Assembly (NCBI GenBank): GCA_039566865.1
Contig: CM076955.1
Coordinates: forward strand, 19,079,501 to 19,143,500
Source of the DNA: Aurelia coerulea
Lineage: Eukaryota > Cnidaria > Scyphozoa > Semaeostomeae > Ulmaridae
Direction: 5' to 3'
DNA: 64,000 bases
The position numbers were made by a program, and so were the translations under genes. Below are positions 44,401 through 53,871 of the stretch, one piece after another. Positions within the stretch are counted from its first letter, which is position 1, and every line of letters begins with the position of its first letter. Under the pieces are notes generated by a model that saw only the letters and a program-made list of their open reading frames with translations, searched no databases and had not been told where the DNA came from.

Positions 44401-47400
44401 TGTACGTCAATGTTAATTACATTGAATAAAAGATGTCAACTCTCTCAGCAAATTTCTTCGTTCTCAATGAATAATGAAAGTAATTGTAAAATATATTTCG
44501 TCCACTTGATTCTAAGTAGACTGGAAAGGCATCTAGCTATTTCTATTCTAGGCCTGTTATGCATGCAATGATCCAGGCAATGGGCTCCGTTTCCAAATTT
44601 CGGTTGAAACGGTGATTTTGAATTTGATGGGCAATATCACACAGACGTTTACCTGTTTTTTCGAAAATGAAAGCATCATTTTGAAGATAGATCTTTGTAC
44701 TTCACAGAAGAAAAATCCAAACATTAATATCTCTTATGATGATTGCTTGGATATGAATGGATTTTAAATGAGCATTTTTTGGTGGCTTGGGTGCAGCCAC
44801 CAAACAAACTGCAAAAAACAATAGAGAACAATGGCTTCGTGCGGCGTTATCAAATTTGTTTACAGTCTGGCGACGGAGCCCCTTTAACGTCCCTTACGAA
44901 GGACGGCGAAATGAGTTGCTTGGTCAGGCATCAGGATTGTCATCCATTCGGATCTTTGCCTCGCGTGATCAAGCGTAGCTTCAGCTACCTAACTGAAAGT
45001 GTGTAAGCCGCTAGGCCACTCACCCCACAAACCATTTCCCATTTTGTATTTTGCAGTTTCTATGTGACACGATGTTGTGGTACAAACTAGTTTCTATTTT
45101 TTGTTTCGTGAAACACAACAGCCACAATTTACAGTTTTTCTGGAAAGATTCGAGAACAATTTTAAAACACAACCTTCACTTTTCAATTTCCATAACAAAA
45201 CAGCGGAAAGTAACAGCAACGGTACGAAAATTGTTTGCAAGGTTTCCGAATTTAATGACCAAGAAAATCGAACGTACATGTTTCCTCGACATCACAAGTT
45301 TTCTTTTTTTAACTTCCCTTCTGATTTGTCTATGTTTATTTGATCTTTTAGGAACTTCAACAGATCTGGGATGAATTTTTTGAAAACTGTCAAACCGATG
45401 CTTAGTGACTTGAACACATATCTGATCAAGGTACAAACAAGTTTGAATGTATTTAGAAGAGTCTAGGCGCACTGAACATCTGTTCAGTTTTTGTTTCTGT
45501 TTTTTCCTTTTCTTTTTCTTAGATTTTTCGTTGGTGTTAGTGTTATGTATTCGTATCAATTTCAATATCGCTGAATGGTAGCTTGACAGAGGCAACGGGC
45601 ACCTAGCCCGAAAGATCTTTAGAGTTCTTTCTAGGTGTCCTAAGATACAAACCTGTTATTAAATCGGTAGAATATAGTTTTAAAACTTCGTATTTCAAAT
45701 TGCGTATGTTTTTAGCTGCCGTAGACATGTTGCTTGATAATAAATAGCTTGGATTCTCGATGAAATGCTATGAAAAAAACATGAAATGAAAAAATGAAAT
45801 GACCCCGAAATGACATGGAGAAGTCTCATCTGTGCACATTTTAAACCAGTGAATTTTCTTTTTCAGGCAATTCCTGACACAAAACTCACAATCAAGAAAT
45901 ATGCAGATGCAAAATTTGAGTACTTGGTATGATACGATTTTTAGTCTGATTCACGCATGATATGCAAGGGTTATTCAACACAGAAAGGCCAAAATTGATA
46001 GCAGAGTTAAATGTATTGGATTCATCCATTGGAATTATGGAATAGTGAATGCCTTGTCACTGCCTCACTTTTCTTTATTTTATTTTGCTCAGAAGTGAAC
46101 AATCAAATTATTTGCCCCCCCCCCTACCAGTCTGCAATACTGCCCCCCAACCTTCAGTACTTTTACAATGAGATTTTTCATTTCAGTCATACTGCTTAAA
46201 AGTGAAAGAAATGGACGATGAGGAATATGGTTATGCGGTACGTTTATCAAATTCCCTTTATTTCCCCTCAAAAATCAAGCAAGGTGTTGTCACACAGAGA
46301 CTGAACCTGGGTGGAGCATGTAACTACATAAAAGCCCGTACATAAGAACCATCTTTAGAGCAAAGTGGCAAAGAAAAAGGACCATTCCTGCAAGAGAATT
46401 ATTTACAAGCTAGATATCGTGTTAAGACCGGGCTTAGTAAACGTTTAGGAGCAAAATTGTCCAAAATGATACCCTGTTCGGTGGCACATACTTTGACAAA
46501 AGCCACCCCCCCCCCCTCCGTATGCGGACACTCGAACCATGCTCGAACAAATAAAACTGTCTTACTAGCTTCATAATACACATATTTTTTCTTGCAACTC
46601 TCAGACGAATAAAACATGAACAGCGGAAAATGTAAATGAGGAAATTCTTTTCTCCCAGTATTATGTCATGTTCCAAGTTTCTTATGAAAATGGTATAGCC
46701 AGTTATAATGTGTCAGCTCTCTGAAATTTATGATTTTAATATCTTCCCTTATCCCCTTAGGCCCTGCATGAATCCTTGTACAGAGTGGAAACTGGAAACT
46801 ACGATTACCGGTATGTATAGTTCGGCAAAAAGATATTTTATACTTGTGCGTTTAAAAACATTGTTTCCTTTGGAGGGAGTGGTAAATAAAGTTTTTTTAA
46901 TGTGCAAATGACATCCGATACCTGTGAAACATTGTAATAATAATAATAAGAATACAGTTCTTTATACAGGGGTAGACTTTTCAGCAACAAAAGTGCTGTT
47001 ATCAATAAGGGCCCTGTTAAAAACGTAAAAGATCTTAGAAAAAAAAAACCTTAATTAAAATTGAGTTAATTACAATAAAATCTCTAAAGTTTTTTAAAAA
47101 ATTGTCCTCTACCTTTACATTTTTTTCTTACGATGAAAAGTGTTCTCTCAACTTGGATTTAAAAATTACAATTGATTCCAGGGAACGTATGTCTCTTGGA
47201 AGTTCATTAAAGCAGTACGGCCCTTGAAAGTAAAGGGACCTTTTCGCAGTTTCTGTTTTAACTAAAGGCAGTCTAAGTAGCGATTTATTGCTTCTTGTTT
47301 CGTGTTTATGGTCGACATTGTCTGCATACGTTCTGAGGGCTGGTATGGAGGTCCCTTGACGGCATTTGAACATTTCTATTACTACTTTCAGCTTTTTCTG

Positions 47401-50400
47401 ATTGTTGACCGAAATAAGTTTACATCTGTTGTTATTCTGCGATCCGTAGATTACTTTTTGCGCTCTGTTTTGTACACTTTCAAATTTCTTTGACATTGTA
47501 TCTGAAACTTTAACAACTGGCGTAGAGCAGTATAGCATTGTCGGTAAAATGAACGAATTGTATACCGCCTTAGCAGCAAAAACCGACAATGAATCACGTA
47601 CCCGAGACAACAGCTTTATACGAGCATTTGCTTTTCTTAATACTCTTCGGAGGTGCTCGTTCATATTTAAAGTTGGTTCCAGCCAAACTCCAAGGTACTT
47701 GTACCCATCAGCAACAGTTATAAGTTTTTCGTTCATTTTCACTTGCATCGGATCTTTTTGAAGAGAGGCGTTTTGCTGTGCCAAATAGGATTGACTCCGT
47801 TTTTCCTTTCTTTAAGTTGATGATGAGCCTGTTTTTGTCGAGCCATTTTGAAACATTGTTCATTTCGGAGGTTAAGGTTTGTTCAATGACACTGATGTTG
47901 CTGTGTGACGTGTAGATGACTGTGTCGTCAGTATACATTTGAATATTGCAGTTTTTCACACTTTTGACAAGATCGTTTATCTGTAGTAGAAACAACAACG
48001 GCCCCAGAATAGAGCCCTGTGGTACACCATATTTGACTAGCTCACGATCAGAGTTAACTCCATCATACTGAACATACTGATATCTGTCCGACAGATAGTT
48101 CGCTATCCAGTAGAGTTCACCACCTACGATTCCCTTGAGTGGCAGCTTTGACAGGAGTACTTTATGCTCCACCGTATCAAAGGCTTTTCGGAGATCTATG
48201 AACACAGCTCCAGTCATTTTACCACTGTCAATCGCACGGCGAATGTTGTCGGTAAACACCGTGACGGCCAGCTCAGTGTTATAACCTTTTCGGAAGCCAT
48301 ACTGCGACTCTGATAGCAATCCTTGTTGCTCCAAGTATTCTGACAACTGGTCATAGACTACTCTCTCCATAATTTTTGATGTTGTGGGCAAAACCGAGAT
48401 AGGCCTATAATTGTCAAATGAGCTCAAACTTCCAGTCTTAAAGAGGGGTATCACCTTTGCTATTTTTAGACTATCTGGAACCACCGACTGACTTAACGAC
48501 TTATTTATGATATTGGTCAAGGGCTCTGCCAGTACGTAAGAAGCGTCCTTCAGTAGCCTTGCTGGTATGTCGTCGTGGCCTGGAGCTTTATTCGAGTTTA
48601 GGCCTAAGAGATGACGGAGAACCTTTTGCTTTGTAATGTATTGTTCGGTTTACGAGTAAGAATCTGCAGTCTTTTAAAATCTGCTTTTGCGCAACATCCC
48701 TATGGCGTGCAACAATATGGTAGATAGGGCTCGACTATGCTTCTGTACATGGTTTTTACTGCATTGAGTGGAACGTACCTCTTTTCATATCTCAGCATCT
48801 CTATCCTTGGGCTTACTCCAAGTCTCGCTCTTGATCTATAGATACGGGAGGGGAAAGAAGGAAAGGGGGCAGGACACGGGGAAAGGAAGAAAGAAAGGGA
48901 AGAGAAAGGGGAAGGAGAGTTCTCCTTCCCTTTCTTTCTTCCTTTCTTCCCTTTCATTCTTCCTTTGCCCGTGTCCTCCCCCTCTCCTCCTTTCCCCTCC
49001 CGTATTTATTGATCAAGGGCGAGACATTTCATTTCATTTCCCGGTGGCCCCATCAATCAACGACTGCTTTACAGGGGGCCGTGTTAAAAAGCTTACAAAA
49101 TTAACAATACCTACCCTTTCCCCTCCCGTATTTATTGATCAAGAGCGAATTAAGACTTGTTTTATTGGAGCAAGCGCCTTGGACTTCCACTCTATCCTTT
49201 GCGAAATCTTCGAAGCAATAATGTTGATATGTTCCTTCCAACTTAATGTTTTGTCGATCTGTACTCCAAGATACTTTGCCTCGTTTAACACATGGACAAC
49301 TTCGTCACCAATTTTGGCGCACCCGACAGTATTTATGGAATATTGCGATTCTCATTTTAGGGTTGTTCTTCGATGTCGGCAAATGGCACGTGAGAAATTC
49401 GCTAAACTGAGATCAGACGTCCTTGTGAAGTTGGAATTACTGGATAATAAGCATGGTTAGTAGCAAATCCCTTGCTTTATAATGAACCATTTAAAGCATA
49501 GGAATCAACTCTAAACATTGTATGATTGGTTGATGCATCTTTCGTTTTATGTCTTCATTCATTGGCAATCTTGGATATCTTGATTAGTTTCAGAATCATT
49601 GCGTTTTTTTTTGTTGAAAGAAATCACAAAAAGCTTTGGACGAATTTTAAATCGCTGTGAATTGTTAAATAGGATCCAAGCAATAATATCGAGAGTATGA
49701 ATATGAATATAAATGAGAATAAACGTGACTATATACTTTGTTGAACAGATTACACTCGACTATACAGTTAATAAACGACGATTCTACCTCAGCTGCTATC
49801 CAAGCATTCGTTTGAACTATACAAGTTATCTAGCTGCTATGCAAGCGCTATTGTCCAAGTTGCTATTCAAGCAACCGTTCTCTCAGTTCTCTCAGTCCAA
49901 TCTCCTCTTAGTCATCTCTAAAGGTTATATTTCATTAAGATACGTTACACAAAATAGAGATCTATCAGGTTACAATCTCAAATGGAAGAGAGGTTCAAAC
50001 ATCTTTGTAACAGAATCCTAAATCAATGGAGAAACAGTGCAATGCTAGAAAAACGGTGCAATCTGCAGGAAAACCATGGTTTATGAAGGGCTATGGCAGT
50101 AGGCAGAAATCTGTATACACTTACCTCACATAAGTATTGCACCACCTAACACAAAATGGCGGCCAAAAGTGTTTTTCAACCAAATCAAAAAAACTTACAT
50201 AATAAAAGCATCAGCATTTAAGGGTTTCTCTACCAGGTATTTTGGTCGGAAAATAATTGTTAATTCGTATGCTTTTCATTCATTAATAAATGAAACGTTG
50301 GTTTGTTGGCTTTTTTGATAAATTAGCAAAAACATTCGGACAACACTGAACAAGATTTTGGCAGCATAGCTGGAGGAGTAGGCCAAAACAAAACGAGAAA

Positions 50401-51423
50401 CGGATAGAAAGCTGGGGGCAAAGACAACAAAGTCTTAGTGTTTTCAAATTTGGATTCTACAAACTTTATCGCCATGATAAAAGTTTTCCACTTTGAATGT
50501 GATAAAAGAAGAAATTTCAAATTAGTAACAAGGCTGTCATTCAATGTAACTGAACTTTAATTTCTCTAAGAAGGAGTCACGTTAAAAAAACATGCTCCAG
50601 TCACTTGTTAAATTTCAAAATTACTTTAAAACTAAATTAAAATAAGCGGATTGTTTAAGCACATCAAAATCCATATATTTAAGCGTCAATCACTTGCCTA
50701 AAGTCTTCCAGGAAGCAAAATTAATGTTAATGTGATAAAAGTAATATCAAGGATATTCTTACCTTGGAATGGTTTCTTTCCGTTTTCCCTTTGTGTTTAT
50801 CCTTCTGGCATTCCTCACGGAAAACTTTTGTCACAGCGATAAAGTTTGTAGAATCCAAATTTGAAAACACTAAAATGTTGTTGTCTTTGCCCCCAGATAT
50901 CTATCCGTTTCTCATTTTGTTTTGGCCTACTCCTCCAGTTATGCTGCCAAAATCTTGTTCAGTGTTGTCCGAACGTTTTTGCTAATTTGTCAAAGAAACC
51001 AACAAACCAACGTTTCATTTATTAATGAATGAAAAGCATACGAATTAACTATTATTTTCCTGCCAAAACACCCGGTAGAGAAACCCTTAAATGCTGCTGC
51101 TTTTGTTATGCAAATTTTGTAGATTGAGCTGAACGACACTTTTGGGCGCCATTTTGGGTAAGGTGGTGCAATACTTATGTGAGGTAAGTGTAGTTTACGA
51201 TTTAGTAATTTGATGACGTCACACTCTCCGTTCTTTTCGTCGTTTTATTCCCATTTGATATTTTATCTTTCTAGTCCAAGACATTGTATTCCAACTTCAA
51301 CGTTTCCTGCAAGCCATGACAACATATCACCAAGACAGCGAAAAGCACCTGAAAGAGGCTAATGTATTTCCGATCGAGGTCGACCTCAGCAGTGGCACAC
51401 TCGGAAGCACTTTCAATAAATAA
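38473..51423 (+). CDS. PICK1: PICK1: PDZ and BAR domain scaffold (protein interacting with C kinase 1), 12 firm coding exons plus a tentative first
   Basis: Exons: 38473-38486 (tentative), 39919-40159, 41133-41199, 41807-41896, 42052-42105, 43627-43689, 44192-44279, 45352-45430, 45867-45926, 46187-46237, 46761-46810, 49361-49455, 51275-51423. They join in phase to 366 codons (human PICK1 is 415). The PDZ domain (about residues 12-95) carries the ligand loop NLIGISIGGG and VQVFDNTPAA. The linker has ADALGLSRAILCNDGLVK, and the crescent-forming BAR domain follows (KPMLSDLNTYL, AIPDTKLTIKKY, KVKEMDDEEYGYA, LYRVETGNYDYR, VFPIEVDLSSGT). PICK1 dimers bind membrane lipids and the C-termini of receptors and transporters during endocytic trafficking. 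The acidic C-terminal tail of vertebrate PICK1 is absent: the protein stops soon after the BAR helix. The first exon (ATG, four codons, ACAG|GTAGGG donor) is the only in-phase candidate I found and replaces a variable N-terminus. The intron at 46811-49360 is swollen by LINE remnants. Confidence 0.94.
38487..39918. other. PICK1 first intron, repeat-derived
   Basis: Several diverged copies of the AAGAAACTTTYAGTACT and AGTTTCTTATAAAAA interspersed family (about 38860-39010, 39050-39160, 39360-39470, 39570-39620, 39720-39800). No gene recognised. Confidence 0.45.
40185..40489. mobile_element. 305-bp MITE built of CCTTGTA words
   Basis: Ends ACCTGTACGAAAATACAAGG and CCTTGTATTTTTGTACAGGT; reading the outermost TA as a duplication gives CCTGTAC ends. 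The interior holds over a dozen CCTTGTA or TACAAGG words in both directions. It starts 25 bp after the PICK1 PDZ exon. Confidence 0.7.
40525..40830. repeat. Single unit of the TGTGGAGGAGC repeat family
   Basis: Shares GGCTGCTGTGGAGGAG, TGACACCTTGTTTGAGTCAA and GTGGTTGCTGATTTATGGCA with the ERCC6 intron array at 11965-13150. Confidence 0.65.
41306..41672. mobile_element. Probable MITE with GTACACACTGC / GCAGTGTGAAC ends
   Basis: Inverted ends flank a region of repeated CTCTGTTTTTG-like words. It lies in the PICK1 intron between 41199 and 41807. No clear target duplication. Confidence 0.4.
42106..42530. other. PICK1 intron, one weak inverted repeat
   Basis: GATGGCGATGAGGAACTTTT near 42207 pairs with AAAGAGTTCCTCACTGCTAT near 42307; otherwise nothing recognised. 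Confidence 0.4.
42603..43030. mobile_element. Long-arm foldback element
   Basis: Arms of about 210 bp (42605-42820 and 42838-43030) pair almost throughout, e.g. TAAATAACGGACTCATCATA with TATGATGAGTCCGTTATTTA. It splits a copy of the TGTGGAGGAGC repeat. A related right arm is at 58335-58735. No coding frame. Confidence 0.8.
44743..45030 (-). mobile_element. Tentative SINE-like sequence in a PICK1 intron
   Basis: Reverse strand starts GGGTGAGTGGCCTAGCGGCT, with an A-box-like TGGCCTAGCGG, but no B box is evident. No second copy was found here. Confidence 0.3.
46936..48645 (-). mobile_element. 5'-truncated LINE with frameshifted reverse transcriptase in PICK1 intron
   Basis: Upstream frame (about 48640-47710): APGHDDIPARLLKDASYVLA, FDNYRPISVLPTTSKIMERV, VFIDLRKAFDTVEHKVLLSK, YGVPQGSILGPLLFLLQIND, and a catalytic motif MYTDD where YADD is usual. 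Downstream frame (47784-47128): GYKYLGVWLEPTLN and SLYFQGPYCFNELPRDIRS. The two overlap at about 47740-47784, so one frameshift separates them. The 3' UTR ends near 46936 in TAATAATAA. Confidence 0.85.
48700..48835 (-). mobile_element. LINE RT fragment, thumb region
   Basis: Reverse strand: IEMLRYEKRYVPLNAVKTMY then RSIVEPYLPYCC. It is the continuation of the fragment at 49149-49345, from which the hairpin and LINE tail now separate it. Confidence 0.7.
48825..49022. repeat. Purine/pyrimidine hairpin of about 90-bp arms
   Basis: The left arm is G/A-rich (CGGGAGGGGAAAGAAGGAAA) and the right arm is its C/T-rich complement, meeting at GGAGAGTTCTCC near 48920. The outer ends TCTTGATCTATAGATACGGG and CCCGTATTTATTGATCAAG also pair. 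Confidence 0.8.
49023..49112 (-). mobile_element. LINE 3' tail
   Basis: Reverse copy of the 3' UTR at about 4755-4866 (GGGGCCACCGG; ACACGGCCCCCTGTAAAGCA; GAAATGAAATG tail). It is flanked by direct copies of CCCTCCCGTATTTATTGATC (48994 and 49122 areas). Confidence 0.75.
49149..49345 (-). mobile_element. LINE RT fragment upstream of PICK1 exon 12
   Basis: Reverse strand: TVGCAKIGDEVVHVLNEAKY then LGVQIDKTLSWKEHINIIAS. It ends about 15 bp before the PICK1 exon at 49361, so that exon's acceptor tract lies at the edge of LINE-derived DNA. Confidence 0.7.
50118..51190. mobile_element. 1,073-bp TA-flanked foldback element in the last PICK1 intron
   Basis: Ends CACTTACCTCACATAAGTAT and ATACTTATGTGAGGTAAGTG, with TA at 50116-50117 and 51191-51192. 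Arms of about 400 bp each pair (CAACACTGAACAAGATTTTG with CAAAATCTTGTTCAGTGTTG). The two mirror-image frames of 73 codons in the arms are artefacts of the inverted repeat. Confidence 0.85.
51415..51420 (+). promoter_or_regulatory. Possible polyadenylation signal overlapping the PICK1 stop
   Basis: AATAAA immediately precedes and abuts the TAA stop at 51421-51423. A second AATAAA lies at 51978-51983. The downstream copy is the more normal distance for a 3' UTR; the overlapping one may be chance in AT-rich sequence. Confidence 0.3.
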
Positions 51424-52211
51424 AAACTTAACAAAACATACTACTATAAACTTGATGTAGAGAGATTTGGACGACAAAAATACTCTAAGATATACCAAGG
51501 TTGTACCAGTACAGTGTAAACGGGGTCATAGTTGGTACGTGTTTTCAAATATATCTTGGAATTTTTTCGTCCAAACCTCTTTGCACCAAGTTTAACAAAG
51601 ATAGACATGCTGAAATAGGCCTTTGCGGTAAGGTAGCTGCATGGGGGCATTTCACAAAGATGTGTTATTGTGTTGCATTCCAAGAGGAAATCTACCATCC
51701 AGGGTCTGTTTCAACCAGCATGCCTTGCACGTGCTATCTCTTGGCTGGCCTATGTTGTCGCCAGTTTCATTTTCAGCCTGATACTTTTACGTGTTTTCAC
51801 CCCCAATGTGGACCAAAATTAAATGGTTCAGGAAGCAGAAATAGAAATGACAAACAACAACCGAGATTCCTTTATACTTGTAAATCGATATCAAGAAATA
51901 ATTACAGTAAATTGAAAATTAACAAGATCGTTCTTTCGTCTTCCTGGTGTCCATCTGTTCTCGGCCAGCTCTAGAAAAATAAAGATAAGAATATTTGAGT
52001 CCCATTACTTTTCGGTTGTATGTTGTTTTGCAGGTTCTTACTGTACTCCTAACTGAACGGTGTTATCTGCATAGCATAGATGCAACGTGGGAATACTATT
52101 ATGAAATTGAATTAGCAATGCAATCTAGTACAGCAAGGGTACATTTTCTAACACGTTGTATACACTCGCTATCCTACAGCGCATTACATACTCTATCATT
52201 TCATGATTACT
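51424..52211. other. PICK1 3' flank, nothing recognised
   Basis: No gene or clear repeat; a 157-codon frame at 51501-51974 on the plus strand has no recognisable similarity. It may be PICK1 3' UTR in part. Confidence 0.4.
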
Positions 52212-52882
52212 AAAATCGGCTGAGGTTTGTTATCGTTTTGTCACCCAATTCAAGTCAGGTGATCAATCTCTTTATAGCATAGGAATCAAATGTCGTCCAT
52301 GGTCGAAGCCTCTAAAGCCTCATCTTCACGGACCAATCAGACGGCGAATAAGCGAAGAAGACAAAAGAAACCCGTCAAGATTTTTCTAAATTTTACTTAC
52401 CTTCATAAAATGCAACTTAAGCTGTTCGGGTATACATATTTGGATGCCGGTTAAAATATCTCCAGGTTTGGTGGAGATATGGCTTCTCTATACTCTTTTT
52501 AAAACATCTGTTGAATTCTTCAACACATTTCGCGTCATGGAAACTCGTGCCACGAATGCAAAATTGTTGGGGGATACAATCAGTTTAAGTCTCGCAGATT
52601 TTCTCCAGAGAGCCAAACCCCCGTCTAAGATCATTGGATTCTGCGCAGTGTGATTTCAGGGTCATTATCCTTGATTTTTCCTTTGTCGATATGCGCATGC
52701 CCCAAAGATCTTCGCCTATTCCATTGATCCGCGAGCCAATCAGAGTTAACGCCTTTTCTATTGTGATTTACAAAAGGAGGAGTTAGCAGTATCACGAACA
52801 AAAAAAGTATAACACTGAAACTTTCCAAGAGTATGTATGGTGACATGACTTGAAATGGGTGAAGTAAACCTCAGCCGAATTT
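52212..52882. mobile_element. 670-bp MITE with CGGCTGAGGTTT ends
   Basis: AATCGGCTGAGGTTTGTTAT and, inverted, AAACCTCAGCCGAATTT. Inner parts also pair (GTCACCCAATTCAAGTCA with TGACTTGAAATGGGTGA). It lies between PICK1 and LUC7L. Confidence 0.7.
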
Positions 52883-52919
52883 GATCATGGCGTCCGTCCG
52901 CATTACTTGAAAGCTAGAA

Positions 52920-53235
52920 ATAGAAGTTGGTAGACACAAAGGTGTGCCGGAAAAGGATAGGATTTGTCGGCGATGCAATCTGAACTGTATTGAGAACGAA
53001 GAGCATTTTTTATTAACATGCAATAACTTCGGGAACTGGTCACTAATTTGGGAATTTAGCGTTACACAAGAAATTTATATTTATGATGTCAAATGAAACT
53101 TTGGCCTGATGAAAGAAATTTCCACTTTCCTAAAAGTGCTTTCGTATTACGTGAACAGTCGTAAGTTGCTATTAGTAGATCATTTGTTATTCTTGTTCGT
53201 GTTGTTATTTAATGGAGATGATGCTCTTGTACGTA
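52920..53235 (+). mobile_element. LINE or related ORF C-terminal fragment
   Basis: Reads VPEKDRICRRCNLNCIENEE then HFLLTCNNF, matching the C-terminal Cys-rich block (C-x2-C...EDE-HFL-C) common at the end of some metazoan RT ORFs. Frameshifts follow. Confidence 0.6.
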
Positions 53236-53399
53236 GCAATCTTTTAAAATGAACTGAATGAAAGGTCTATCATAGAATGGATCTATGATATATTTTTGGG
53301 CGGAAAAAACTGTCACAAGCAGAAATTCAAGTCGGAAAATTTTAGAACAAGCATTTATCCTGCCAAAACTTGAGGTTCTTAAGGACCAATAGCTAACAA

Positions 53400-53512
53400 T
53401 AAACCATGATCCTTTGCGGCCGTAAATTCACTTTTTGTATGACATGAAAATCGTGTCTGGACTTGGCTCTCTTTATTTGACTTTCATTCGGCGCACAAAG
53501 GATCATGGTTTA
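53400..53512. repeat. Small inverted repeat
   Basis: AAACCATGATCCTTTGCGG pairs with CGCACAAAGGATCATGGTTT around 75 bp. Probably a short MITE. Confidence 0.5.
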
Positions 53513-53526
53513 CAAAGGGTCCTTAA

Positions 53527-53848
53527 TGGGGCTTGGTCACATAACTGTAAACAAACTTGTTTTCTCTGTGATCTGCATTGGTTTAGGCACGTGTCCGTTG
53601 TTTTCTGTGCATATTTTGGTGGATGGGGTGAATCTACAATAGAGTTACTCTTGGAAATCCATCGATATCTCTGTGATCTTACAACACATGAATGTTTCAT
53701 TTGTTTCTCTGTGAAATTCAAGAATCCATCTTCAAAATAACTCTATCATTTTGGGAAAAATAACGCAAAACCTGTGTGATATGGCCTACCAAAAACCGCA
53801 AAATCATCGTGTCAAGAGAGTTTGTTTACAGTTACGTGAACCAGCCCG
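53527..53848. mobile_element. Diverged TTAA MITE adjoining the LUC7L stop codon
   Basis: Starts after TTAA at 53523-53526 with TGGGGCTTGGTCAC and ends TTACGTGAACCAGCCC. Internal TTTTGGTGGATGGGGTGAAT matches 25946-26284. It lies about 25 bp beyond the LUC7L stop. Confidence 0.7.
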
Positions 53849-53871
53849 GTGAATGTACCTTACCTGATTAT

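Noticed and set aside
50323..50985. Two similar 73-codon frames on opposite strands
   Set aside because: They are the two arms of one foldback element, not a gene pair.
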